DNA of 64,000 nt. It comes from Trichomonas vaginalis G3. Lineage: Eukaryota; Parabasalia; Trichomonadida; Trichomonadidae. The position numbers and the translations under genes are program-made. The stretch lies in assembly GCF_026262505.1 (NCBI RefSeq), contig NC_067206.1:32379896-32443895 (forward strand), read 5' to 3'. Below the pieces are notes generated by a model. It worked only from the letters and a program-made list of their open reading frames with translations. It searched no databases and was not told the origin of the DNA. This document shows, one piece after another, positions 21,957 to 34,910 of the stretch. Position 1 is the stretch's first letter, and each line of letters begins with the position of its first letter.

Positions 21957-23693
21957 CATGGACACAGATTTATTTGAAGTAGAGGACATGATATGGAGCT
22001 GTACAAATGAGAACATGGAAACTTGTCTTGAGAAAATTCAAAATTTATTAATAAAAAACCAGGGAATGCAGATATAGTATATGTATACTGCATTTCAAGC
22101 ATCAATATATCGTCCCAAAATACTTTTGAACCTTTCCACGATCGTTCAACTTGCATTAGAAAAGAGAATTTATACCCATGAATCAAGTAAGACCCCATTG
22201 AACTCTATTCTTATTAAGCGCAATATTATCAAATCCAAAGATTCCCAAAACAAGACATTAGAAGAAATACTCGAGCTTTATCCCCCAAATTCAGTTCAAC
22301 ACGCACTTTTATGGGATAATGTCTCAGAAATCTCAGCAAAGATGATAGACAAATACATTAAATCCAAAGAATTAATTTCCCTGGACCCACTCTTCCAAGG
22401 TGTATTTTCCATTGTGAATGTAGCTGCTTATCTCGGTGCCGTGAACATTTTTAATTTATTGTTGACATATAAAGTTAAAGTTGACGATAGTACAGCGACG
22501 AATGCCATTTTGTGGTGGGAATAATGACATCATAAATCAATGCAAAGATGTTATAGTATACAATGAAGATAAATTACATTACGCGATGATGCATTACAGA
22601 ACAGAAATGGTTGATTTAATTTCCCAGAAAATTGGCAAAAAACCTTTATTAACTGATACAATCAGATACCACAATACGAAGCTGTTTTACGACTTGATAC
22701 AAGAAGGTGCTGATGTCAATGCACATAATAGTGATGAAAAACCACCAATCATTCTTGCAGCAAGTGGGTACAATGAAGATATTGTTAGAGTACTTATAGA
22801 AAAAGGTGCCAATGTAAATGAAAGGACAAAAAATAATTTGACACCAATTTTCTTTGCAGCAAAGAATGGATGCACACCAATTTTCAAGTTGCTACTGGAT
22901 GCTGGAGCAGATATTAATGCTATCGATACAAGTGGAAGAGATGTAATGCTTCCGGCAATTTCAAGTGTTAAATCAGAATTAATTTATTTTATTTTAGAAA
23001 ACGGTTATGACATGTCAAGAAATCAATACCAAAATCTCAAATTACTGGTATTATATGACCTCTTGACATTATGAAAGCATTTCTACAGAAAGGAGCTTAC
23101 AAGAGATGGCACAAACATGATGGTTTGATGGAATGCATTTTGAGAAAACAAAACATCGAAATGTTTAAATTGGTAGCTGAATTTGGAGTCGGAATTCAAA
23201 GTTTTGATTCTTCAAAAATGAATTTACTGATGATGGCTGCTAGTTTAGGCAATATTGATGCCTGCAAGTACCTCTTAGATAACAATGTTGATGTAAATGC
23301 AATTGACTTAAGAGGAAAAACTGCACTTCATTTTGCGGTCAAATATCCCACAATCATCAAATTATTAATTTCAAAAGAGGCAAAAATTGATGCTAAATGC
23401 TCTTTCGGTCTACTCCATTGATAGATGCTACAAAAATCAGTAATGCTCATTCTGTTCACATTCTTCTCAAAAATGGAGCTGATCCAAATATCAGAGACTC
23501 CTCTTCAAACTTTCCACTTTCTTACGCAATTATGTCTTATTCATTGGATGTTATGACCGAATTAGCAGCTTATAATCCAGACATACAACTAACAGATTCA
23601 ACTGGAAGAAATGCTGCAAAAATTATACATCAAACGTGGACAAAAGAACTCGCAAGGCCTGTTTTAGATATATTAGAATCAATAAAGAAATAA
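21957..23693 (+). pseudogene. Ankyrin-repeat protein, about four frameshifts
   Basis: The ATG at 21957 (MDTDLFEVEDMIW) begins an alpha-helical N-terminal region like that of the very large trichomonad ankyrin family. About seven ankyrin repeats follow, with normal repeat signatures such as GADVNAHNSDEKPPIILAAS, GANVNERTKNNLTPIFFAA, GADINAIDTSGRDVMLPA and DVNAIDLRGKTALHFAV, ending in DSTGRNAAKIIHQT. The open frame moves four times (near 22080, 22490, 23070 and 23400), so as written it cannot make the full protein of about 575 residues. Repeats are otherwise well kept. Decayed family member or uncorrected indels; the number of shifts favours decay. Confidence 0.75.
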
Positions 23694-24043
23694 AGTATTA
23701 TTTGTTATTTATTAAATCATATTATTCTTAGAACAAATTTTGGGAATCTACATTTTATAATTACTTTATCTTTAGTTTTAATATCGGCTTCACAAATGAA
23801 GGAATAGCCATTTGCTTTGCCGGATTTTTAGCATTGGAAAACATTTTTGAAAAAGAATCAGAAAAAATGTAATTTCAAAATTATTAGAAATGGTCGCAGA
23901 CATATTCATTTAAAGGGATCAGAATTATCTCCACGCATGTAGCAATTGTCAAAAATCAGGATCTAATGCCTGAAGAATGTATTTGCATATGCCCCTGATT
24001 TTTAAGTAACTAGACCCTGATGTATTTATTAATTTTATAGAGA

Positions 24044-24610
24044 ATGGAAGAATTTCAACTTGAAGAGTTATTGAAATGGATTGATGATATTCCTCTATCA
24101 TGGAAGAAAAAGAATCTTTCAAGAGACTTCAGTGATGGCGTTTTAATGGCTGAAATTTGCGCACATTTTTATCCGAAAGCAGTTGATCTATTTAATTATA
24201 ATGAAGGACTAAAAGTTGACACTAAAATATATAATTGGAATACACTCAATGCAAAGGTATTACGAAAAATCAAATTTCCAATAGATAAAGGAACAATTAC
24301 TGATATTGCAAATTGCAAGCAAGGAACAATCGAAAAAGTTCTTTGGGATTTCAAACACTTTGTTGAAAACAAGCAAGAAGAAGCTCAAAAACCATATTTC
24401 GACGATATTCAAACAGATCCTGATATTGAAGAGATAGAGAATGCATTGAAAGCAACAGATAGAAGCTTACTCGAAAATAAAATCAAAGAATGCGAAGAAC
24501 AAGCTAAATATATTGAAGAATTACATTCAAAAATTAAAATTGTTAAAAACTTGATCAAGGAAAAGGATTTGTATCTATCTCAATTACACTCATCAGGTCT
24601 TATTAGATAA
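24044..24610 (+). CDS. SPEF1: SPEF1/CLAMP-like calponin-homology protein
   Basis: The protein has 188 residues. The first 100 form the SPEF1-type CH domain: LLKWIDDIPLSWKKKNLSRD, FSDGVLMAEICAHFYPKAVD, WNTLNAKVLRKIKF. A short acidic linker and a C-terminal coiled coil (about residues 140-180) follow. In animals SPEF1/CLAMP bundles microtubules in cilia and the flagellar central pair. Trichomonads have flagella and an axostyle, so a microtubule role fits. Shorter than the human protein (236 residues) mainly in the linker. Frame intact, with the start at the first ATG. Confidence 0.85.
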   Translation: MEEFQLEELLKWIDDIPLSWKKKNLSRDFSDGVLMAEICAHFYPKAVDLFNYNEGLKVDTKIYNWNTLNAKVLRKIKFPIDKGTITDIANCKQGTIEKVLWDFKHFVENKQEEAQKPYFDDIQTDPDIEEIENALKATDRSLLENKIKECEEQAKYIEELHSKIKIVKNLIKEKDLYLSQLHSSGLIR

Positions 24611-24777
24611 GATCAATGATTCCAAATTATATTTTTATAAATTTTTATATAAGATGTTTTTCATTATAAATATTATTGTTTGTTATTTTTATATCAGCTG
24701 GAGCTATTTGGAATCTACTTTGAAGAAAAATTAATGAAAATTAAACGAATAACAGTTTTTTTAGAATTAAAAACAAT

Positions 24778-25831
24778 TTATAGAATGAAATAGAAGAACA
24801 ACGCGACGAACCCCGCCAGAACATTATACCAATTAATCTTCTTTGGCGAGAAAATTACAATTAATATGGAAATAATCAAAGTTAATATGACAATAACGTA
24901 AGATTGATGTTTCCTCCATTGTCCTTCGAACAACCTTCCTTAAATTCTGTGTTTGTAATCTTAGATTTAATGAAAAAGTAAACCATCTTGATATGACGAG
25001 CAACAGCAGCTTCAATGAACTCCCTATCCCATGTTTCCTTGATCCAGTCAAGAGAGTAAGCGTATCTGAACATATATTCCTTATCTGTTTTCTTGAAATA
25101 GAATGGAACAGGTATATGAAGAAATCCTTGAAGAGCTGAGCGCGAGTAAGACATGAATAATTCAAGGGTGAACGTATCTCCTGATTTCATAAGAGTATAA
25201 GTTGATTGAACGAGAACAGATTGGAAAAGAGGCTGCTTAAACTGGATTAAACGTGAAATACCATCTTTTGTCTTGTTCCATTTACCAATAACGACATCAG
25301 AACACTCACAGACCTTAAAGAATTCCGACCATAATTCTGAACTCTTAACAAGCTTCATAATATCAGCGATGTTACCTGGTATTTGCTCTTCGTATGTATG
25401 AGGAGCTCTCAGTAGTGTAAGCTTACGCATAACTTCGGTTTCATCACGATGAATAAGTCCGAATGATGGTTTTTCAGATTTAACTGCATCAGTAAGAAGA
25501 AGTACATAGGACCAAAATATATCTCTATCCTTCATTTGTGTAATCATGATCGTCTTTTCATTTTGAAGTTGTAATTGAACTCCTTTTTCCAAAGATCTAC
25601 GAGTTGCTTGTGTCATTTTCAGAATACCTTGCCAGGGGATAAGCGCTAACCACATGTTTTTCGATGCTTTGGGTACAAACATCAGTTTACTATGAGTAAA
25701 TTGGCACTCGCCTGCACAGAGTTCTTTTCACCGAATATCGTGCAGGTAGTCTTGTAGATGACATTTTCATAATTTGTTTGATGAATTACATTCTTCTTAG
25801 TAAAATCAGCGAGTTCCGCAATTTCACTCAT
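24778..25831 (-). pseudogene. GRAM-VASt-TM lipid-transfer-like protein, two frameshifts
   Basis: The start at 25831 reads MSEIAELADFTKKNVIHQTN. The GRAM domain continues as PKASKNMWLALIPWQGILK and NEKTIMITQMKDRDIFWSY. A VASt-like domain follows (IPGNIADIMKLVKSSELWSE, STYTLMKSGDTFTLELFMSY, YAYSLDWIKETWDREFIEAA). The C-terminus, in another frame, has two hydrophobic spans (SYVIVILTLIISILIVIF, WYNVLAGFVALFFYFIL). This order is that of LAM/GRAMD1 sterol carriers at ER contact sites. Frame shifts lie near 25685 and 24900; every domain is otherwise clear, so base errors are plausible. The TM part is easily missed because the main open frame (25682-24882) ends before it. Confidence 0.65.
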
Positions 25832-26756
25832 TATATTTTTTACAGTATTTTTTTTTGCTATTTCAATTTTTCAAATTTTGAGAAGGCACTGTAAATGTTT
25901 ATCTTATTAATATATATAAACTTTCGAAAAAGATTATTTGTCAAAAAAGTGATGCAAATTCAAGTAAAGTCGAACATTATCAATTCAATCGCTTCCGAAA
26001 AGTTGATTTTGGATCTGGGAGATTATAAAACCATTCTATTCAAGTCATATATTACAATGCGTGCATATTTATCTTCTAATTTCTTGAAGGCTCGCATCCC
26101 AAATTGACGAACGTAATAAATCAACTAAAGGTAGTACAACACATTAATATTAGAAAGGCAAATAGGTTCTGGATGAGTGATCTGTTATAAATAAGAAAGA
26201 TTTTGCAAAAAATCTAGAGAATGTATATCTATTTGATAATATATCATAAAAACACACATTATTCAATATCTCTTTCTATGGTGAGGATTTTGACATAGAA
26301 TCATGTGCTTGAATTGAATGGTGAGATTTCAACTATTTTGATTGCAAAGATTAATGTGATATTTTGAAGTAATGCTAAACTGTTTAGTTAAAAGAAGATC
26401 TGAAGAGATTGTTAAAGAATTTTCACAAAATATCCCACGATAGGCCATCTCCAGAATTAAACAAGCTATCCATACAAATTTTATAACTACTGCCGGGATT
26501 AAATTAGAATCATATCATACCTTATTTCATTGGGATCAAATTAAGGGAAATGATATTGTACTGAATATAGATATGATATAGATCAAAGGAGTTATTATTC
26601 TTCTCAATTTATCCAATGAAATGGCCATTTTCAGATAAAATGACAGCCAAACATATTAAAATCCAGCCAAGATTCTTCGTTTAATACAATCTACATAAGT
26701 GCTAATGCACATTATCCATTAAAAATGGAACTTTAAATTGACATAATTTTGAGGCA
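25832..26756. other. Spacer without a supported gene
   Basis: About 0.9 kb of AT-rich DNA. A 70-codon frame at 25895-26107 has no recognisable family and I do not call it. Nothing else is seen. Confidence 0.5.
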
Positions 26757-29440
26757 ATGAAATTGAAAAATAAAAAATTTGATGTGTCTAATCACCCACC
26801 CGGCGCACCAGGATTCGTTCCTCCAAGAACAAACATTCCCCCACCAGTGAAACCCATCGTTCCACCGACCGGATTTGCTCCTCCAAACATTCCACAGATT
26901 AACAGACCTCAATCACCAGGTGCTGCACAGCCACCAGTCAACATTACTCCACCGAAAATAACACCAATCGTCGCCTCACCACCACCTGCAACACCAGCAG
27001 CTCCAGAGCCAGCTCCAGCTCCAGCAGTATCTACTCCTGCTGCTGCTCCACCAGTTTCAGCATCTCCACCACCACAACAGGTACCACCAAAGCGCGAAAA
27101 CTCCACCGCCTGCCGCCAAGACAGCTCCTTCTAGTTCTGCCAACTACAATGAACAACCATCATCTGATTCAAAGAAAGAAATTCCGCCACAAGCTGAGCT
27201 TAAATACAATCCTCCTCCAACACCAGAGGAGAATCCCGAAATTAAATCTCTCCCAGCCGAGAATTTCACAAATACTCAAATGTCAGGTGATGTTCCACAT
27301 GACATTCTCGTTGAAATCGAGGTTCCACAGGTTACAGCACCACCAGAGGGCACACCAGGGCACAAATTATGAAATCTATCAACTCCATCATTGATCAGGC
27401 TAATGAAGGCGATTCTATCGTCATTCCAGAAGGTGTTTACGAGGAATCCCTTACAATTACAAAGAAAGTCCATCTCTTTGGTGAAGGAAACTGCGAATTG
27501 TATCAGATTGGTGCAAGGATACAATTCTATCAAGCAGAAGGCGCAACATTCACAAATATCACATTCCTTTCAGCACGAATCACAAGCCTCTCGTGCTCTC
27601 AACGCTAATGCTGGCTCTGTTTACTTCAAGAACTGCAATTTCTCTGCCAAGTTCATGTCAACAGCAAACTTAGTCGGCAATTCTCAGGCTACATTCGATG
27701 GCTGCACATTCGAAGGCCAGTCATCATCAATCGTTAACCTTGGCGGAAATTCCGTTTCACAGTTCCTTGGCTGCACATTCAAGGGTGCTGGAAACAACGG
27801 ACTTATTGTTAAGGCTCGCGCTGCTACAACAATCAAGGATTCAAACTTCCAAGATATCCGTAAAGACGCCGTTCATCTTATTGACAACTGCTCTGCCGTT
27901 TTCAAGAGCGTTAAGGTCAACAACGTCGGTGCACATGGCTTCCTCATCTCATCAGAGTCAAAGCGCATTTCACTCATCGATTGCGAGATTACAGATTGCC
28001 GCGAAACAGGCATTTCCGCATTCCTTGCTTCCTCTCTTACACTCCACAGGAATACAATCAAGAAGTGCAAGACATGCCTCGAAGTTTCTGATGGTTCTTC
28101 CATCTTAATGAAATCCAATCGTTTCATGGATACATACTCTGATGCCATGGTTATCTGCTTCTGCCATGCCAACGTTCTCTCACAGGAGGACACATTCTCT
28201 GGCATCGGAAACGGTCTTTGCGCCATGGAAAGATCAAGAGTCACTGTCCAAGGCGGCAAATTCGAGAACCTTGAAGGCACAGGAGCCATCGTATTCGGAA
28301 ACGAAGCATTCCTTTCCATTTCTTCCTCCAACTTCAGGAACATCAAGTACAGCGGCTTGCAAGTCCATACAGGCGGCTCATTGACAGTCAACAGCTGCAC
28401 AATGACAAACTGCACAGACAGTGGTTTGTTCGTTGATGGCGACTGCAACGCAAGAGTCGAAGGCCTCCAAGTAACAAACGGCCAGAAAGTTGGTGTTCTT
28501 GTCAGGAATTCCGGCGCATTCCTTAAGGAACTCGATCTCAAGTCCAACTACCAGTACGGTTTGTTGTTGAATAACGCAAGAAAGGTTGATTGCCAGCAGT
28601 CATCATTCTCACAGAACAGAGCTAGTGGCATCATCATTAAGAACTCTGAGAAGATCACATTCAACAACATCAATTCCTGCGAGAACAACTACCATGGTAT
28701 TGAATTCCACAACTCATTTGTTTCTGTAAGAGGTGGTGAGATCAAATCAAACAAAGTCTGCGGCTTAGTCATCGCTGAGAAATCCGATGTTTCCGCAAAC
28801 GATCTCACAATCTCTAACTCCGAATACGGTGTTCACATTACAGAAGCAACAGGAGATGTCCGTGGAACAACAATTTCCGATTGCAAGCTTGGTATTTACT
28901 CAACAAAGGCAATTGCTTCTGTCGCAACAACATCATTCAAGAAGTGCGAAATTGGCTTCTCAGTCACAGGAAAGGACTGCAAGTCTGGCGCAAAGAACTG
29001 CCAGTTCGAAGAGAACACAATCCATCTCCAGTGCGAGAAAGACTCAACATTGTTCGTTAAGGAGTGCGAACTCAAGAACTCTAAGTCTGTCGCCATCAAA
29101 TCTTCTGAAGGATACAACTGTGAAATCACTGGATCTCATTTCTCAAATGGTACATGCGCTGTTTGGGCTGACACTAAATTACACGTTGTCAACAACACAA
29201 TTGATGACTTCTCAGAGGTAGGCTTGTACATTTGCGGAGGAACTGGTGACATCATGAGCAACAAGATCAACAAACAATGGCGGAGTCGGTATCGACGTAG
29301 TTAGCGGTGATCATAAGATTACAAAGAATGAAATCATCGGACATAAGTACTATGGTATCCACATAGATTTGGATGCTTCCCCTGCAGTTTCTAATAACAC
29401 ATTCTCTGATAACGAATTAGGAAATGTTAGCCGCGAATGA
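26757..29440 (+). pseudogene. Proline-rich plus right-handed beta-helix protein, several frameshifts
   Basis: The N-terminal ~200 residues are rich in Pro and Ala (PPGAPGFVPPRTNIPPP, PAPEPAPAPAVSTPAAAPP). After a linker comes a right-handed parallel beta-helix: IPEGVYEESLTITKKVHLFG, then some 25 coils of the form N-x-x-F-x-x-C-x (YFKNCNFSA, VNSCTMTNCTDSGLFVDG, FEENTIHLQCEKDS). The last coil reads VSNNTFSDNELGN and the protein stops at 29440, about 890 residues in all. It resembles carbohydrate-processing or periplasmic-copper-type helices, but the ligand is unknown. No signal peptide or membrane span. About four frame changes lie at 27110, 27365, 27600 and 29275. The codons are GC-richer than in neighbours. 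Confidence 0.65.
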
Positions 29441-30036
29441 TGACTTTCGCTATTTTATTTTATTTTTTTAGTAAAAAAATTTCTAATTTAAATCTAACTA
29501 TTTTGATTTAATCTACATAACCTTCATCCTCTTAGCAATTAAATAGATTAAATATCTCAGACTCATTGCTTTAGTTTTTGATTGATCTTTGTATCACATT
29601 TTACTCTTAAACAAACAGTGAATTATAAGAGTCATCAGTAATTAATTTATAATATTACCAATAAATACTGGGAATTAACAAAATCATATACAGAAATTCA
29701 TAAAAATTTCAACCATCAATTAATTAAGAGTTTTATATTCTCCATGATTTCTATGTGTGATATTTTGAACACTTTTGATTATTTTTTAATTTAAAATTTT
29801 GCCAATTTGCAACATTTTATTTTCATACAAAATTTGAAGACAGGCCAGTAAACTATAAAATACTCGTATAAATTAACTATCAGATTTTACATCCTTCTCA
29901 ACTTTTCAATGAGTTTTACAAGTCATTCAAAATGTTGATATTTAAAATAAAGTTTTGATTTTTTGATAAATTAGCTCAATAAGAGCGAGAATTCGAATAA
30001 TCGAATTCTTGACAAATTTGAATTGAAAATCAATTT
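29441..30036. other. Gene-free AT-rich spacer
   Basis: About 0.6 kb; nothing seen beyond A/T-rich sequence. A small palindrome GAATTCGAATAATCGAATTC lies at about 29990-30008, 30 bp before the next gene. Confidence 0.5.
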
Positions 30037-33000
30037 ATGATTTTGCTGAATTTTTATTGTGTTCTAGGTTTTGGATTGAGTTATATGGGTGACATTCAAG
30101 AACTGTCAATCAGTAGTCCAAAAATTGTCCAAAGAACTGATTTTATTGGATACAGATATCGAGTTAAAAATATAAAAATTAAAAAAGATGTCAAACGCAT
30201 CGAAAGTTATGCATTCCAAGGATTCACAAAACCAGAAACAATTTATATATCAGAATTCTTAGAATATTTCAGTAGCTCTGCAACATTGAATTGTGAAAAC
30301 TTGCAATCCATCACAGTATCGCAAAATTAACCCTAACTTTTATAATGATTCTGATATGAACTTGTATTCTAAGAACACAACATATTGATTAGAGTTATGC
30401 CAAAGAAAACAACCTCAGCTAAAATGCAAATTTTCACGATTCCTTCAACTGTAACTACTATTGAACAATTTGCCTTTGCAAATACAGATATGTTTGTGTA
30501 AATTTCGAACGAACTTCAAATATTTCAACACTTGAATTTTTATCTTTTTCATTGAGTGGTCTTTATACAATTACGATTCCATCCAACAGTAACATCGATA
30601 CAGAATCAGTCATTTTATAAATGCCAAAATTACAGAGCGTTATTTTGGAGAAAACACAAATACGCAAAAATATATCGGATATGAATCATTCTCATATACT
30701 TCAATTTCTGAATTTCTTTTTCCATATAATTGTATTGTTGATAATGATGTTTTTAGTCATTGTCAATCCTTGACTTTCATAGGAATCCTTGACTCATCCA
30801 CTTCCATCTCAATCAACACATTCAGTGGATGTTTGAGCATCGAATCGATTTCATTAAATTCAAAAAAATATGTTATAGAAAATTCTTTTCTGTATAGCAA
30901 TGATTTTACTGAATTATATTACATTATACAGCAACATAGTGGTATAGATTATTATAGGCGTTTGCCAAATATTAATAATATGTGTGAAACTGCATTTCTG
31001 AATCATAGCATAAATACACTTACTCGTGTAGATTCTATTCCAACGAACGGAAAATATTCGATTGTAAATGGAATAGTATATGATACTCGAAATAATTATG
31101 CCATTAGCTCTTTGAATGGAATAAGTAGGGTAACTATTAAACAAGGTACAGTGAAGATATGCAAAAGGTGCTTTTTTAATCAAAATATTCAAAGTTTTCA
31201 AATTCTTGATCATAATTCCTTAACGATGATAGAATCAGAAGCATTTTATGGATGTAAAATTAAACTCAAGTTTGTATTTTAATGGTCAAGTTATGATAAT
31301 CGAAAAATATACTTTTCAAAATTCTGAAATTAACTTAATAATAATTTCGGCTTCAGAAAAATTAGTTCTTATGGAATCGGCATTTGAAAGAGCAAACATC
31401 TCGAATTATATTTCAATTAATCATAATTTGAGTTACATTGGAAAATGTTGTTTTTATAATTCGACAATTACAAATATATACTTTTATAATGTCCAAAATA
31501 TATCAGAAATTGAAGATGAGACATTTGCCAATTGCACAATTTCGTCAATCATTTTACCAACTTCAATAGAAAAAATCGGAATTTCTGCATTTGAAAATTG
31601 CCGCATTTTGCAATATATTACTCAATCTCAAACAAGACAAGATACTGCTTCAAAAAGTTCAATTTATTATGCATATATATCTCTGAATTATATCAGAAAA
31701 TTTGAAGCATTTTCATTTAACAATTGCACATTAATATATAGTATTTTTATAGGTTATGTTAATGAAGTTGAGTTTATTGGTCCTGGAGCATTTTCTAACA
31801 TATCTAGTTTGATAACAGTTTCAATTGGGAATACATCTGACAATGTCCTTAATAATGAAACATTCTATGAAATCAATCTCTCCCAATATTTCATATCTCC
31901 AAATAATAAATATTATTCATCATATTATGCATCAAATTAGCATTATATATTAATAAAAAACTTTTCCATTCTGCTATGGAGTGTTCCATCGATTCCAATT
32001 CTTTATCTCAAAAGAGAAACCATAATAATTGCTGATTATGCATTTTACTTTAGACGATCACTCAGTAGTATAAGTTTTACTCAAGAAAATTCTCTAGAAT
32101 ATATATGAAATTACGCATTTTCATTTACAAGTATTACATCATTAGATTATTTGCATAATTTGAAATCAATTGGAGATTATGCATTTAATTCGTCTGGTCT
32201 GATGCATGTTACATTACCAACTAATCTAAAATATATTGGGAATATGAGTTTTGCATATATATCCTATCAAATATATCAATTTCCAAGAAAATTGTGAATT
32301 TATTGGAGATGAAGCTTTTTTCCCACATAATTATTAATCATGCTATCTTCGAACATAACTTAATATTTTGAATTTAATAAAGGATTATTTCCTCATGCAA
32401 AAACTCGAAAATGTATCTCTTCCAAAAGATTTAATATTTATTGGGGATGAAACTTTCAAAGAATGCCAACAATTGAAAATCATTTACATCCCTTCAACAT
32501 GCAAAGCCATTGGACAAGGAACATTTGAAAGCAGTGGAATTCAAGAACTTGTTTTTGCCGAAAACTCCAATTTAGAATTAATTGATAGGAAAGGATTTTA
32601 TCGATGTACCATATTAAATACTATTAATATTCCTGCAAAATGCAAATATTTAGAATTCCAATCATTTTATGGTTGCAGTATTCCTTCTATTATATTTGAT
32701 AAAGGTTCAGAGTTGTTAACAATTGGAGACCAATCATTTTTCCAATCGAACTTAAGAAGTATTGCCATTCGATCATCATGTAATATGGTTGGGTCTCGAG
32801 CATTTTCGGCATTTACATTATATTCAATTGAGTTTGAACAAAATTCTCGAGTTCAGTCAATCGAAAATTTCACATTTTCCAATAGTATCATAGAAAAAAT
32901 AAAAATACCATCTAGTTGTAAATAAGGTCGCCAAAAAAAGTGCGGAAATTAAAAACTTCAGTTTGAGTACTTTCTGAGAGTCTGTTTGTCAGAAAAGTAT

Positions 33001-34182
33001 ACATTTGTAAACTTTCTGACACTAAAATTTTTTGGTCCTTTCAAAGTTCTTGACAATGTCAAAAAGTATACATCGGGGCTCTCAATTTCCTCTCAAAACC
33101 GAGTGGTTTTTTTAAAAACGCTCATTTTTTCATCGACCTTATATGTTGAAAAAAAAATCAACGTCGTTTATGCATTTATGTATTGCTTTCAATTAACTGA
33201 AGTTATTTTTGAGAGAGATTCAAATATTTCTTACATCGATTCTACAGCATTTGATATATGCCCAAAATTAGAAACATTTATGATACCAGACTCATTTCAT
33301 ACAATTTCAGGTGTACTGAGTAATATCCCCAAAACAATAAAAAAGATAATACTTCCTGGGACAACCATTGAGACAATTCCTCGACATTGTTTTATTCAAT
33401 TTGTAAACCTTGAATCAATTGAGGCAAATGAATACACATATATAAAGAACACAGAATATTATGCTTTTTCGACTATTAAAAATCTTAAAACAGTGAATTT
33501 AAATTGTTCTGTTTATCTCAATGATTACTCATTTTATAACTGTCAAAACTTGCTGAATGTTTACATTAAAGAAATTAGGTATTTTGGTATTCTTTCTTTC
33601 AATAAATGTCCATCACTTAAAAATGTTACAATAATAGATTACAATGGAACAATCCCAGATTATTGTTTTGAATATTGCCAAAGATTAATTAATTTCAATT
33701 CAAATGTTGCTATAAAAATTGTTGGAAATTATTCATTCGCACATTGCAGTCTTTTGGAATTAGATTTATCATCATTGAAAACTGTAAATCACAGTGGATT
33801 TTTGAACTCAAGAATCATCAATTTTCCTGAAAATATTGAGTATATTGGCGAAAATGCATTCAATCAGTGCACTTTTGTCAATCCAAATATTTCATTTTCA
33901 AATAAATTGTCTGAGATCAGTCCTGGCGCATTTACTGAAACAAATGGGCTCAAGCAAGTTAAATATTGTGGAAGAAAAGATTTTAATGTTGTTGGAAGTG
34001 TATTTTCCTCGGGAATTACGATATATGTTTCGCATCTTTATCCAGGATCAAAATTTTATGGGGTAATAGTAACAAAAGGGAATAGTGGTATATCGTGTGA
34101 CATACCACCGCGAACTTTAGACACAAACATCTATGCAAAAGGTCTTGGACCTACAAAATTCCGTCTATTAAGACGTCATTAA
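30037..34182 (+). pseudogene. BspA-like leucine-rich-repeat surface protein, heavily broken
   Basis: Starts with a signal-peptide-like MILLNFYCVLGFGLSYM. TpLRR/BspA repeats of about 23 residues then run along the whole 4.1 kb: pattern L-x-x-I-x-I-P-x-x-x-x-x-I-x-x-x-A-F-x-x-C, e.g. IYIPSTCKAIGQGTFESSG, INIPAKCKYLEFQSFYGC, LPTSIEKIGISAFENC. BspA-like proteins are a very large candidate surface family of trichomonads. The main open pieces are 30037-30330, 30770-31282, 31248-31940, 32368-32925 and 33142-34182, and repeat-coding sequence continues in the gaps, so one gene with many shifts and stops. The last part lacks the TM anchor seen in some members. A MITE-like insert sits at 32925-33139. 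It could also be two adjacent genes. Confidence 0.75.
32925..33139. mobile_element. MITE-like insertion with TA target duplication
   Basis: About 215 bp bounded by AGGTCG at the left and CGACCT at the right, flanked by TA on both sides (32923-32924 and 33140-33141), as in Tc1/mariner-type elements. Weak inverted similarity continues inward for about 20 bases (A-runs, then TGCGG/GAGCG). It splits the LRR gene: IPSSCK ends at the left edge and YAFMYCFQLTEVIFE resumes just after the right edge. No transposase inside. Confidence 0.6.
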
Positions 34183-34612
34183 TTATTTGTTTGTATAAAA
34201 ATGATTATTATATGTTAACTATATCCTTTTATAAATGTGATGTCCACTCATTTCTTTTTTGTTGTGGAGTCCATGGATATAAGTAATATATAAGATTAAA
34301 TGTAGCTTATATCGTTCGTATTTAGTATTTAATAGTTCTAAGAATAATTTCTATTTTCTTATTGCTCGTGATGAAGTTTTATTCCTTCTATTGATTGATG
34401 ATTATTCTCCTCACATATGATTATTTATATTTATATTAACTTAAATTTGGTAATGATTATATGGATATTATAGGTTTAGAAAAGTAAATAAGTAGTATTT
34501 AAAAATTATGTACTAGAGTAGTTTAAATAAACAATTCAAACATTATAAATAAAGATTGGTAATTGGAGGTTTCATCTTCATACAGAAAATAAGTATAAAG
34601 TATAAACCAACA
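34183..34612. other. Gene-free AT-rich spacer
   Basis: 3' flank of the LRR gene; no frame, RNA gene or repeat seen. Confidence 0.45.
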
Positions 34613-34790
34613 GCAGAAGCAAAAAGAATCGACATCAAACCAATATAAAACATATCCCAAAAAGCAGCGACAATTTTTGCATGAAATTAAGGCGTTGGAC
34701 GTCTGGACATTGGGAGTGGCTATACATCATTACATCAACGGTAAATCAATTCAATGACCTGCGGAAGAGGGAATTCGTAATTAAGAACGC
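34613..34790 (+). pseudogene. Possible protein-kinase fragment (subdomain IX-like)
   Basis: A short open stretch reads KALDVWTLGVAIHHYINGKS, like the DxWxLGV-hydrophobic segment of eukaryotic protein kinases. Nothing around it completes a kinase domain. It may be host flank next to the left end of Polinton 2. Low certainty. Confidence 0.25.
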
Positions 34791-34910
34791 TTTTTAGTGG
34801 AAAAATTCCAGATTTTACTGGAAGAATAATCGTAAATGGCTTGAAAAACCAGCTTTGTAGGTTGGGCTTATCAGTAATTGGCTGGAAAGCCAAAGATACT
34901 GTTTAGCTAG

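Noticed and set aside
27873-28547. 224-codon minus-strand frame
   Set aside because: Shadow of the beta-helix gene; the plus strand has the repeat logic.
15822-29440. Introns explaining the frame changes in host genes
   Set aside because: I saw no trichomonad-type splice pair (GTAYGT with ACTAACACACAG-like 3' site) at the breakpoints, and domain sequence runs right up to both sides.
34613-34790. Complete protein kinase gene at the left edge of Polinton 2
   Set aside because: Only one subdomain-like segment is visible; kept as a low-confidence fragment.
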